Origin: Deltaproteobacteria bacterium
GTDB taxonomy: Bacteria; Desulfobacterota; Desulfobaccia; Desulfobaccales; 0-14-0-80-60-11
Assembly: GCA_021817645.1 (NCBI GenBank)
Contig: JAKAGH010000235.1
Location: forward strand, 1-5,301
DNA: 5,301 nucleotides
Reading direction: 5' to 3'
Shown: positions 1-5,301 of the stretch, piece by piece
Layout: the number at the start of each line of letters is the position of its first letter
Numbering within the stretch: the stretch's first letter is position 1
The notes under the pieces: model-generated
The model's input: only the letters and a program-made list of their open reading frames with translations
What the model was told of the DNA's origin: nothing
Database searches by the model: none
Program-made: the position numbers and the translations under genes

Positions 1-3000
1 ACCGTCTGGGAGCGCCGGGGGTCTAGGGTCAGCTCATAGGTGGAGCCGCCGGGCTGGCTCACCTTGATCTTCCCGGGCGCGCCGCCGAACTTGGCTTTCT
101 TGAAATGCTGGCCCAGGGCGAGCAAGGCCCAACCCGTGTCGCTGGTGGAGGACCAGATGCCCTCCTGATTCAGGCCGCCCAGCAGGGCCGCAGCCGTCTG
201 GCCGGTCAAAGGACTCTCCGGCATGATGGCTTCAGCGGCCAGGAGAGCCAGGGCCGGCCCCCGGTAGCGGGCCAGGAATTCATCCTGGGCATAGTCCGCC
301 TCGGGCCGGCCTTGCAAAAGCGGCTTTAACATCGCGGCCAAATCCTTGGTCGACCTGAACCCCGCCTTTTGCGCGGCCAGGAGCGTCAGCAGCTTGGCTT
401 CCCGGGGGAACCGCGGGTAGTCACCCGCCACTTTATTATAGGCGCTCTTGTCCAGGTTCTTGTTGAGGGCCAGCAGATAGATCACGAAACCCTCGAAAGA
501 GGGAGACAGCCGCTCCTTATAGAGGAGGCTACGCAGATAATTAACACCCTCGCTCAGGGCCTTCTCCGACACTTCCAGGCCCTGAATTTGAGCCTCTTTC
601 AGAGCCGAGATGGCATAAACGCTGCCCCAGGGTTGGGCTTCCTGCTGGCCCGGCCAATAGGGGAAGCCGCCGCCGCTGACCTGCATATTCAGAAGGCGGG
701 CGACGCCTTTGGCCAGATACTTGTCCACCTCTTCCAGGGAGACCCCGGAGACCAGGCTGTCCTTGACCAGGCCCCGCAGGCTGGCCAGGGCCAACACCCC
801 GGAGCTGGTCTGCTCCACGCAGCCGTAGGGGTAGTGCAGCAAGTACTGGATGGCCCGGGACATTTTGATGAAGGGCGATCCGGCCAGAGTCAGCAGGGCT
901 CTGATCTCCTGGGGGTTCACCTCCTTGCCGCCCGCCGCGGTCAGATAAGAGGGCAGGGGGGCCTTGAGCGCGCCGTCCCCGGCAAAAGTCCCGAGAGTCA
1001 CGGTCGTCTCCCGCACGTAGCCGGAGTTGACTTTTACCGGCAACTCCACCGCATCCGTCCTATTTTGGAATTTCCCGGTGAAACTGACGGTCGCGGGTCC
1101 GGCTTTGGTGGCTTCTCCGGCCACCCGCAGCTTGATGCTGTCATTAGCCGGCAGATTGGCCGTCTGGTCCACGGCCTTGAGGGTGAGCCCCACATCGCCG
1201 ATCGCCGCGAAATTCACCGGGCCGGCCATGGCGCTGTTGTTGAAGGCCGCCACCTGGAACTGGAAGCGGTCCCCCTGAGTGAAGAAGCCGGGCATACCGG
1301 GCTCGATATAAAAATCCTTGGTAGCCACCAGCGGCCGCTCCGGGCTGGCGAAACGGCTGCCTTTATCAATAGCCACCACATAAACGCGGTAGGTGGTCAT
1401 GTTGTCCGGCAGGGTGAAAGAGACCGCGGCCTTGCCCGCGGCATCGGTGCGCACTGAGGGGTTGAAATAAGCCACGGGCTCAAAGCGCTTGCGCAATTGG
1501 GACAGGGCCGACTCGCTCATGCCGTCGCCCCCGGTCAGGGTTTCACTGCGGGCCAGGTAGAAGGGGGTCTGATGCACCAGCATAGTGCGCAGCTCTCCGG
1601 TATAGACCGCCAACGGCAGGTCGAAGCGGACCAGCCGCTCCAGGGTGGGGGTCTTGAACGCAGTGAGGGCCAGGACCGCCTCATCCACCACGGCCACTGC
1701 CAGTTCGGCTTCTATTCCCTTGCCGTCAGGGGCCTGCACCAGAAAATCCAGGTCCACTTTGGCCCCCGGTGCGGCCTTCAGGTCCTTTTTCCCCGGGCTG
1801 ATCTTGACCACCAGGGGGTCCACTTCCAGGCGCACCGGCAGGTTGAGATTGCCCCAGACAAACCCCGGCGCCTCGGTATCATAGCGGCCGGGCAGCACCG
1901 GAAAATTCCCCCGAGGGGTTAAGCCCATTACCGACACATTGACGTTGGGAGCAAACTCCGGCTTGATGGGCAGCTCCAGGGACTGGAGCTCTTGCTGGCC
2001 GGTGAGCACCCGGTGTTCCAGGACGCCGTTTTGTTCAATGGTTACTAAATAATAGGCCACCTTCTGAGGCGGGCTGATGGTGAGCCGGGCCGTCTGGCCC
2101 GGCTTGTAGGCCGTCTGATCTGCAGCCAGTACCAGGGTGGGGAAAGGTCTGCCTTTCCGGGGTTCGGTGTCCCAGAAGACGTTGCCCGAGACCTCGTAGT
2201 AAGTGGAGGAGACGAAGCGCCGCCCCTGGTCGTCCTGGTAAGCGAAGGCCACCTGGTAGCGGCCCCCCCGGGCGAAGTCAAAGTGGAACGAGGCCTCGCC
2301 CTTCTCCAGTTTCAGGTCGGCGGTGCGGCTGCGGCGCCAGACCTCCTGGTCCTGCCAGAAGACGTCGCCTTGCTCATTGCGCTTGGCCACGTAGCCCCAG
2401 CGCTGCTCCATGATCTCCACCTGGATCTTGCCTTGCTTGATGAGCTTGCCGTCCGGCCGGGCCAGGTGCAGCCGCAAGACCTGGGCCTGATTGGACTTGA
2501 CCTTATCCGGGTGGCTGCTGATGCCCACCAGATAATCGGGCTCCACCTGCATGGTTTTGGTGGCGGTGGCAGGCCGGCCGTCGAAGTCCACCACCGTAGC
2601 CACTACCAGCAGACCTTGCTGGCCGGTCAGAACTTGGCGATCCAGGGGAAACTCCACTTCCACCCGGCCTTTTTGGTCCAGTATGCCTTGCCCGCCTTCC
2701 AGCAGTTCCCCTTTCTCCTCACCCGCACAGCCAAAGGTGAACCCCTCCTGCCCGGGCACCTGGAAGCTGGTCTTCGTCTGGTGAATCTTCCACTTGACCT
2801 GGCCGTTTTTCACCGGCCCGCCGGCATAGTAGGAGCCGCCGATGATGATGCGCACGTACTCCCGGGGTGGGGCCCCCTGGGGCTGGTCTTTCTCGGCCCG
2901 GGTGAAGCGCTGGAAGGAGACTTCGGCGAAGTGCCGGGGCGGTTTAAACTCCTGCACCTGGAAGGTGCACTCCACCTTGGTCCGTTCTCCCCGGACGGCC

Positions 3001-4616
3001 TCGGAGGAATCCTCGTCTTCAGACTCCGAGTCGGTTGATTCTTCCTCCTGGGACTCTCCCGCCTTTTTCTTGGGGGCTTTGCCGCCGAACTGGAAGGTCA
3101 GGGTATAGGTCCCCAGGGGCCAGAAAGGCTCGATTTTAAAATCCCCGGCCGCGGTGCCGAAATCCGAGAGCCTGGCGTCCGCGACGAAGACTTGCTCCTG
3201 CTTGGAGTTGCGCACTTCAAAAGTTACCGGGGCCTTGGCGGGCGGGGTAATCCTGCCTTCGAGATACTGCCGCACCGCGCCCTTGTAAAAAACCTTCTCG
3301 CCGGGGCGGTACACGCCCCGTTCGGTGAACACCTGGCCGGTCAGGGAGCGGGCCTTTTCGCCCCCTTCGGCTTGCCAGACGTTCGGGGGTTTCAAATCGC
3401 CCTGGGGTTTGAGTTCGATGTAAGAAACGTCATTTTTGACCGCGGCCAGGAGGAACCTGAGGCCGTCTATGCCCACCCGGCGCTTCACCGTGGAGAACTG
3501 GCCCAATTGCTGGAGGGAAATCCCTTCCAGGTCCCCGCCTTGCCAGGTGAGGATGCCGTCTTTGTCGGTGGTCCCCAGGGGAAAGATCTCCAGGTCCTTG
3601 CTGATGGCCGCCACCTGGGCCCCGGCCACCGGGGTCCCGGTTTTGAGCGACGTGACCCACAGCAAAAGACCCTGGCTGCCCAGCTTGTAAGTCAGGCCCA
3701 GGTCGGTGACCCTAAATATCCGGGGATCGGTGCCGACCTTCGGGTCTTGGGGGTCCCGCACCCGGATCAGGGAAAACGCGCCCTCGTTCGGCTCCGGGCG
3801 GAAGTTGAGGGGCAGGGATACGGCCTGGACCTTATTCTTTTCCGCGGGCGCGGCAAAGAGCTGTTTCTCCGGCTGCAGCTTGCCCCAGAAGGGGGCCAGG
3901 CCTTTCTGCCCCAGGACCAACTTCTCAGCCTGGGCCGCGGCTGTCTTCATGAGTTCCAGTTGCTCGTCCCAGGCTCCGGGGACATCCTGTGCGGTCAGGG
4001 CCAGGGGCAGGAGCGCGGCCGGAAATTTCACGCCTTCCACCAGCAGATTGCCGGCATTTTGCGTGCGGACATGCAGAAGTTGTTGGCGGCTGTCCAACTC
4101 GATGACGCTCTTGGCCTCCACGTACTCCACCTTAGGAGGCCGGTCGGGCATGGGGAAGGTGCTCACCGTGGCCGCATAAGTCCGGTTCTCGACCTTCACG
4201 TCCTCGGGCAGGGACAGAACGTACTTGCTGCCGTAAGCAAATTTGCCTTTGAGGGTGAGGACCCGCTGGTCCTCGCTCATGAGCGAATTGGACCAATCCA
4301 CCTTGCTCCGGGGCAGGAGGCGGAGATGTTGGCGCAGAAATCCCAGAGTGACCGGGTGGCTGAAGGTCACCCGGATCTCTTCCTTGGCGGGGTCCGGCTC
4401 GATCTTCTCGATGGTGAAGTGCTTGGCGGGATCAAACGCGGTCTTGGCCGCAGGGGCAGGGCCGCTTAAGGCCGTGCCGCTCCAGGCCCCGGCCAGAACC
4501 AGGCACGCCAAAGCCGCCCAGGCCATTATCCGGCCCGGGGAGCAGGTTTTGTGCCGATCGGGCTGTCGTAAATCTCTTTTCCCGCCACTCCAGAACACCC
4601 ATCTCCGCGACTCCAT
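1..4616 (-). CDS. Bacterial alpha-2-macroglobulin family protease inhibitor, thioester type (3' end beyond window)
   Basis: Proteins of this family, such as E. coli YfhM/ECAM, trap attacking proteases in the periplasm: bait cleavage triggers a conformational change and a Cys-Gln thioester bonds to the protease. The frame is open for 1538 codons with no internal stop. The ATG at 4616 is chosen because GGAGGAG lies 7 nt upstream; an in-frame TGA at 4632-4634 leaves little room for an earlier start. Visible in order: basic N-terminus and hydrophobic segment (about 30-45); beta-rich macroglobulin domains, including a LLLWVTSLKTGTPVAGAQV segment near W320; macroglobulin-2 signature FTERGVYRPGEKV (430-442); acidic insert (521-539); bait-region domain from DQTAYKPGQTA (833-843) to VVDEAVLAL (976-984); bait-like linker (about 1021-1049); A2M core FNPSVRTD (from 1051) with TLPDNMTTYRVYVVA; thioester YPYGCVEQT (Cys1266); and barrel repeats GGGFPYWPG (1315-1323) and WSSTSDTGWALLAL (from 1488). 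The final thioester helices and C-terminal domain are outside. In many proteobacteria pbpC is adjacent; that cannot be seen here. Family call is firm, biological target is inferred. Confidence 0.96.
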   Translation of the reverse strand, partial: MESRRWVFWSGGKRDLRQPDRHKTCSPGRIMAWAALACLVLAGAWSGTALSGPAPAAKTAFDPAKHFTIEKIEPDPAKEEIRVTFSHPVTLGFLRQHLRLLPRSKVDWSNSLMSEDQRVLTLKGKFAYGSKYVLSLPEDVKVENRTYAATVSTFPMPDRPPKVEYVEAKSVIELDSRQQLLHVRTQNAGNLLVEGVKFPAALLPLALTAQDVPGAWDEQLELMKTAAAQAEKLVLGQKGLAPFWGKLQPEKQLFAAPAEKNKVQAVSLPLNFRPEPNEGAFSLIRVRDPQDPKVGTDPRIFRVTDLGLTYKLGSQGLLLWVTSLKTGTPVAGAQVAAISKDLEIFPLGTTDKDGILTWQGGDLEGISLQQLGQFSTVKRRVGIDGLRFLLAAVKNDVSYIELKPQGDLKPPNVWQAEGGEKARSLTGQVFTERGVYRPGEKVFYKGAVRQYLEGRITPPAKAPVTFEVRNSKQEQVFVADARLSDFGTAAGDFKIEPFWPLGTYTLTFQFGGKAPKKKAGESQEEESTDSESEDEDSSEAVRGERTKVECTFQVQEFKPPRHFAEVSFQRFTRAEKDQPQGAPPREYVRIIIGGSYYAGGPVKNGQVKWKIHQTKTSFQVPGQEGFTFGCAGEEKGELLEGGQGILDQKGRVEVEFPLDRQVLTGQQGLLVVATVVDFDGRPATATKTMQVEPDYLVGISSHPDKVKSNQAQVLRLHLARPDGKLIKQGKIQVEIMEQRWGYVAKRNEQGDVFWQDQEVWRRSRTADLKLEKGEASFHFDFARGGRYQVAFAYQDDQGRRFVSSTYYEVSGNVFWDTEPRKGRPFPTLVLAADQTAYKPGQTARLTISPPQKVAYYLVTIEQNGVLEHRVLTGQQELQSLELPIKPEFAPNVNVSVMGLTPRGNFPVLPGRYDTEAPGFVWGNLNLPVRLEVDPLVVKISPGKKDLKAAPGAKVDLDFLVQAPDGKGIEAELAVAVVDEAVLALTAFKTPTLERLVRFDLPLAVYTGELRTMLVHQTPFYLARSETLTGGDGMSESALSQLRKRFEPVAYFNPSVRTDAAGKAAVSFTLPDNMTTYRVYVVAIDKGSRFASPERPLVATKDFYIEPGMPGFFTQGDRFQFQVAAFNNSAMAGPVNFAAIGDVGLTLKAVDQTANLPANDSIKLRVAGEATKAGPATVSFTGKFQNRTDAVELPVKVNSGYVRETTVTLGTFAGDGALKAPLPSYLTAAGGKEVNPQEIRALLTLAGSPFIKMSRAIQYLLHYPYGCVEQTSSGVLALASLRGLVKDSLVSGVSLEEVDKYLAKGVARLLNMQVSGGGFPYWPGQQEAQPWGSVYAISALKEAQIQGLEVSEKALSEGVNYLRSLLYKERLSPSFEGFVIYLLALNKNLDKSAYNKVAGDYPRFPREAKLLTLLAAQKAGFRSTKDLAAMLKPLLQGRPEADYAQDEFLARYRGPALALLAAEAIMPESPLTGQTAAALLGGLNQEGIWSSTSDTGWALLALGQHFKKAKFGGAPGKIKVSQPGGSTYELTLDPRRSQT

Positions 4617-4623
4617 CTCCGCT

Positions 4624-4630
4624 CTCCTCC
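4624..4630 (-). promoter_or_regulatory. Shine-Dalgarno sequence deciding the A2M start
   Basis: On the minus strand GGAGGAG ends 7 nt before the ATG at 4616. The only other early in-frame ATG (4524-4526, residue 31) has no purine-rich site in front of it, only GGGCCGGATA. This supports the longer N-terminus even though it puts about 29 residues before the hydrophobic core of the export signal. Confidence 0.8.
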
Positions 4631-4663
4631 CTCAGTGTCCTCAGGACTCGGCTCTGCGTTTCC

Positions 4664-4693
4664 ATTGTACCGAACCTTGAACCGGCACCACAA
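4664..4693 (-). promoter_or_regulatory. Candidate promoter of the A2M gene (weak)
   Basis: Read on the minus strand, TACAAT (4664-4669, five of six matches to TATAAT) follows TTGTGG (4688-4693, only the first three bases of TTGACA match) with an 18-nt spacer. It would give an untranslated leader of about 40 nt before the ATG at 4616. It lies downstream of the terminator at 4755-4785, where an independent promoter is expected. A second AT-rich box TTTAAT (4697-4702) has no acceptable -35 partner. The -35 match is poor, so this is a candidate only. Confidence 0.3.
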
Positions 4694-4754
4694 AAGATTA
4701 AATGGAGTGTAAGCTCTTTTTATCCGCTCTTATCGGCATGGTCAGGCCTGCAGG

Positions 4755-4785
4755 AAAAAAAAAGCCGCAGGCTTTAGCCTGCAGC
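4755..4785 (-). terminator. Intrinsic (Rho-independent) terminator, minus direction
   Basis: On the minus strand GCTGCAGGC, loop TAAA and GCCTGCGGC form a nine-pair stem (4764-4785) with one G-T wobble, followed at once by nine T (4755-4763). There is no T tract on the other side, so it acts only for minus-strand transcription. It lies between the 87-residue gene and the A2M gene and should end transcripts of the former. A further GCCTGCAG copy at 4746-4753 repeats the hairpin arm just beyond the T tract. Confidence 0.88.
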
Positions 4786-4792
4786 AGCAAAG

Positions 4793-4870
4793 GGGTGAAT
4801 GTCCGTATTTTTCCCGCCCACCCGTTGGGAGGGTGATAAGGGATGGCTGGCACCAAAATATTATTCACCC
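4793..4870. repeat. Imperfect inverted repeat with GGGTGAAT ends
   Basis: GGGTGAAT at 4793-4800 is matched exactly by its complement ATTCACCC at 4863-4870. Inside it, TATTTT (4806-4811) pairs with AAAATA (4855-4860) across a 5-nt versus 2-nt bulge. Nearer the centre CACCC (4819-4823) can pair with GGGTG (4831-4835). The whole 78-base unit could fold into an interrupted hairpin or cruciform. It could be a non-autonomous repeat (REP- or MITE-like), or a structured part of the small gene's 3' untranslated region. No target-site duplication is evident. Confidence 0.5.
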
Positions 4871-4961
4871 ACCCTACCTCTCCATCTCTTTCCAACCCCA
4901 GGGTGCTTTTTATCTTCAACCCGCCTGCCAGGACCAGCGGACGGTCGCCTCAATGCCGCTT

Positions 4962-5225
4962 TTACGCGGTCTCATGCCACTCCTGGTCGATGCCGGAACA
5001 TTCTCGATTGACGGCTTCTCCGAGAATCTCCGGCTCACCGGGGGCGGGCGCGGGGTCGACCACCACCAGGGCCGCGCAAATCTCGCAGACCGCCACCGCT
5101 CCCTGCCGGTGAACTTCTTGGGAAGATTCGGGAGTAATGACCGAATCCTTAAACCTCCCCAACCTGTGGCCCCTCAACTTGGCCTCTTCCCTGGCTTCCG
5201 CCTTTAATCTCTCCATTTTGGTCAT
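4962..5225 (-). CDS. Hypothetical small protein with CxxC motif, 87 residues
   Basis: I do not recognise a characterised family. The ATG at 5225 is preceded by AAGGAG with 6-nt spacing, a near-ideal site. Starts further upstream would need a TTG and would read through the heptamer repeat. The protein ends with a TAA at 4962-4964. Residues 1-18 (MTKMERLKAEAREEAKLR) look like a charged amphipathic helix, followed by GHRLGRF. The second half has a hydrophobic strand-like core AVAVCEICAALVVVDP (43-58), a Pro-rich turn and EILGEAV, then C76. Cys47, Cys50 and Cys76, perhaps with His20 or His39, could bind a metal, but a full four-ligand zinc site is not evident. There is no signal peptide or membrane segment, so it is probably cytoplasmic. 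It is co-oriented with the A2M gene but separated from it by a terminator, so no functional link is implied. Confidence 0.78.
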   Translation of the reverse strand: MTKMERLKAEAREEAKLRGHRLGRFKDSVITPESSQEVHRQGAVAVCEICAALVVVDPAPAPGEPEILGEAVNRECSGIDQEWHETA

Positions 5226-5231
5226 GGGCGT

Positions 5232-5237
5232 CTCCTT
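5232..5237 (-). promoter_or_regulatory. Shine-Dalgarno sequence of the 87-residue gene
   Basis: AAGGAG on the minus strand stands 6 nt before the ATG at 5225. It fixes this start over the longer reading and over the second ATG three codons downstream, which would be 15 nt away. Confidence 0.85.
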
Positions 5238-5240
5238 ATG

Positions 5241-5264
5241 AGTGAGCAGTAAGCAGTGAGCAGT
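5241..5264. repeat. Heptanucleotide tandem repeat AGTRAGC, 3.4 copies
   Basis: On the plus strand three consecutive 7-base units AGTGAGC, AGTAAGC and AGTGAGC are followed by a partial AGT. They lie 4 to 27 bases upstream of the small gene's Shine-Dalgarno sequence and next to a run of eight A (5266-5273). Such short heptamer tandem repeats are known from intergenic DNA of several bacterial groups, notably the STRR repeats of cyanobacteria. Here the role is unknown; the array would lie in the leader or core promoter of the 87-residue gene. Confidence 0.8.
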
Positions 5265-5301
5265 CAAAAAAAAGAAGAAAGGTAACAAATTTGTATGTAT
5301 T

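Larger units (their letters stand above)
4617..4961. other. Intergenic region between the 87-residue gene and the A2M gene
   Basis: These 345 bases carry no convincing coding sequence. The minus frame at 4698-4919 would need a TTG start, has no Shine-Dalgarno sequence and runs through the terminator, so it is not called. The overlapping short plus-strand frames at the right-hand end lie antisense to the small gene. Held here, in minus-strand order: about 90 bases of undistinguished 3' sequence, an imperfect inverted repeat (4793-4870), an intrinsic terminator (4755-4785), a weak promoter candidate and the A2M Shine-Dalgarno sequence. The roughly 180 bases between the small gene's stop and the terminator hairpin are long for a bacterial 3' untranslated region, so an inserted repeat or a small RNA is possible. 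Confidence 0.7.

Noticed and set aside
3192..4469. A 425-codon plus-strand open frame, with similar ones at 369-1457, 1497-1922 and 2283-3038
   Set aside because: All four are in exact codon register opposite the A2M gene. They are open because that gene uses few TTA, CTA or TCA codons. Their products are low-complexity in Gly, Leu, Gln and His and resemble no protein family, while the minus frame shows clear A2M motifs.
4590..4610. Tat-like SRRWVF at residues 3-8 of the A2M protein
   Set aside because: It fits the relaxed twin-arginine pattern, but the hydrophobic core begins more than 20 residues later with many charges between, and A2M proteins are not known Tat substrates. Probably chance in an Arg-rich leader.
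4432..4665. Minus-strand frame of 77 codons overlapping the A2M start
   Set aside because: It is a different frame over the A2M start and signal-peptide coding region, with a Gly/Arg-rich product and no Shine-Dalgarno sequence of its own.
4672..4683. GAACCTTGAACC (GGTTCAAGGTTC on the minus strand), resembling a tRNA T-arm
   Set aside because: No acceptor, D or anticodon stems surround it; it is a short direct repeat of GGTTC in the spacer.
4698..4919. Minus-strand frame of 73 codons in the intergenic region
   Set aside because: It needs a TTG start without a ribosome site and reads through both the inverted repeat and the intrinsic terminator.
5245..5267. TTGACT (minus strand, 5262-5267) as a -35 box for the small gene
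   Set aside because: No acceptable -10 hexamer occurs 16-19 nt downstream; that spacer is the heptamer repeat.
5226..5288. N-terminal extension of the small gene (hydrophobic, resembling a signal peptide)
   Set aside because: It starts at TTG, has no Shine-Dalgarno sequence and is a translation of the poly-T tract and heptamer repeat. The ATG at 5225 has an AAGGAG at ideal spacing.
5285..5294. Ten-base palindrome ACAAATTTGT near the window edge
   Set aside because: It is short and AT-rich, the symmetry does not extend further, and the upstream context is cut off, so an operator call is not supported.

Overview
The window is almost entirely one protein gene read on the minus strand, plus a small gene upstream of it. 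The DNA is GC-rich (roughly 60% by eye), with Gram-negative-style Shine-Dalgarno sequences and an exported bacterial alpha-2-macroglobulin (A2M). This fits a Gram-negative bacterium. The small Cys-containing protein and the intergenic repeats would suit a Desulfobacterota/deltaproteobacterial genome, but that placement is a weak inference.

Positions 1-4616 (minus strand) hold the first 1538 codons of a large bacterial A2M-family protease inhibitor. I checked the frame codon by codon and it is open from the ATG at 4616 to the window edge. It carries an N-terminal export signal, an ERGVYRPGEKV macroglobulin-2 signature, the DQTAYKPGQTA and VVDEAVLAL marks of the bait-region domain, and an A2M core domain (FNPSVRTD...). 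It also has an intact thioester motif YPYGCVEQT with Cys1266, followed by most of the thioester-domain helical barrel. The C-terminus lies outside the window; by comparison with the family about 150-250 residues are missing. A Ser/Glu/Asp-rich insert follows the macroglobulin-2 signature.

Positions 4617-4961 are a 345-base intergenic stretch. Read in the minus direction it contains an imperfect inverted repeat (4793-4870), a strong intrinsic terminator (4755-4785), a weak candidate promoter (4664-4693) and the Shine-Dalgarno sequence of the A2M gene. The terminator suggests that the small upstream gene and the A2M gene are separate transcription units, despite lying in the same direction.

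Positions 4962-5225 (minus) encode an 87-residue hypothetical protein with a charged N-terminal helix and three cysteines (CxxC plus one). Directly upstream of its Shine-Dalgarno sequence is a heptanucleotide tandem repeat (5241-5264).

The long open frames on the plus strand across the A2M gene are codon-register antisense shadows. I see no CRISPR array, RNA gene, insertion sequence or multi-gene defence system. The least explained parts are the acidic insert in the A2M protein, the small Cys protein and the two intergenic repeats.
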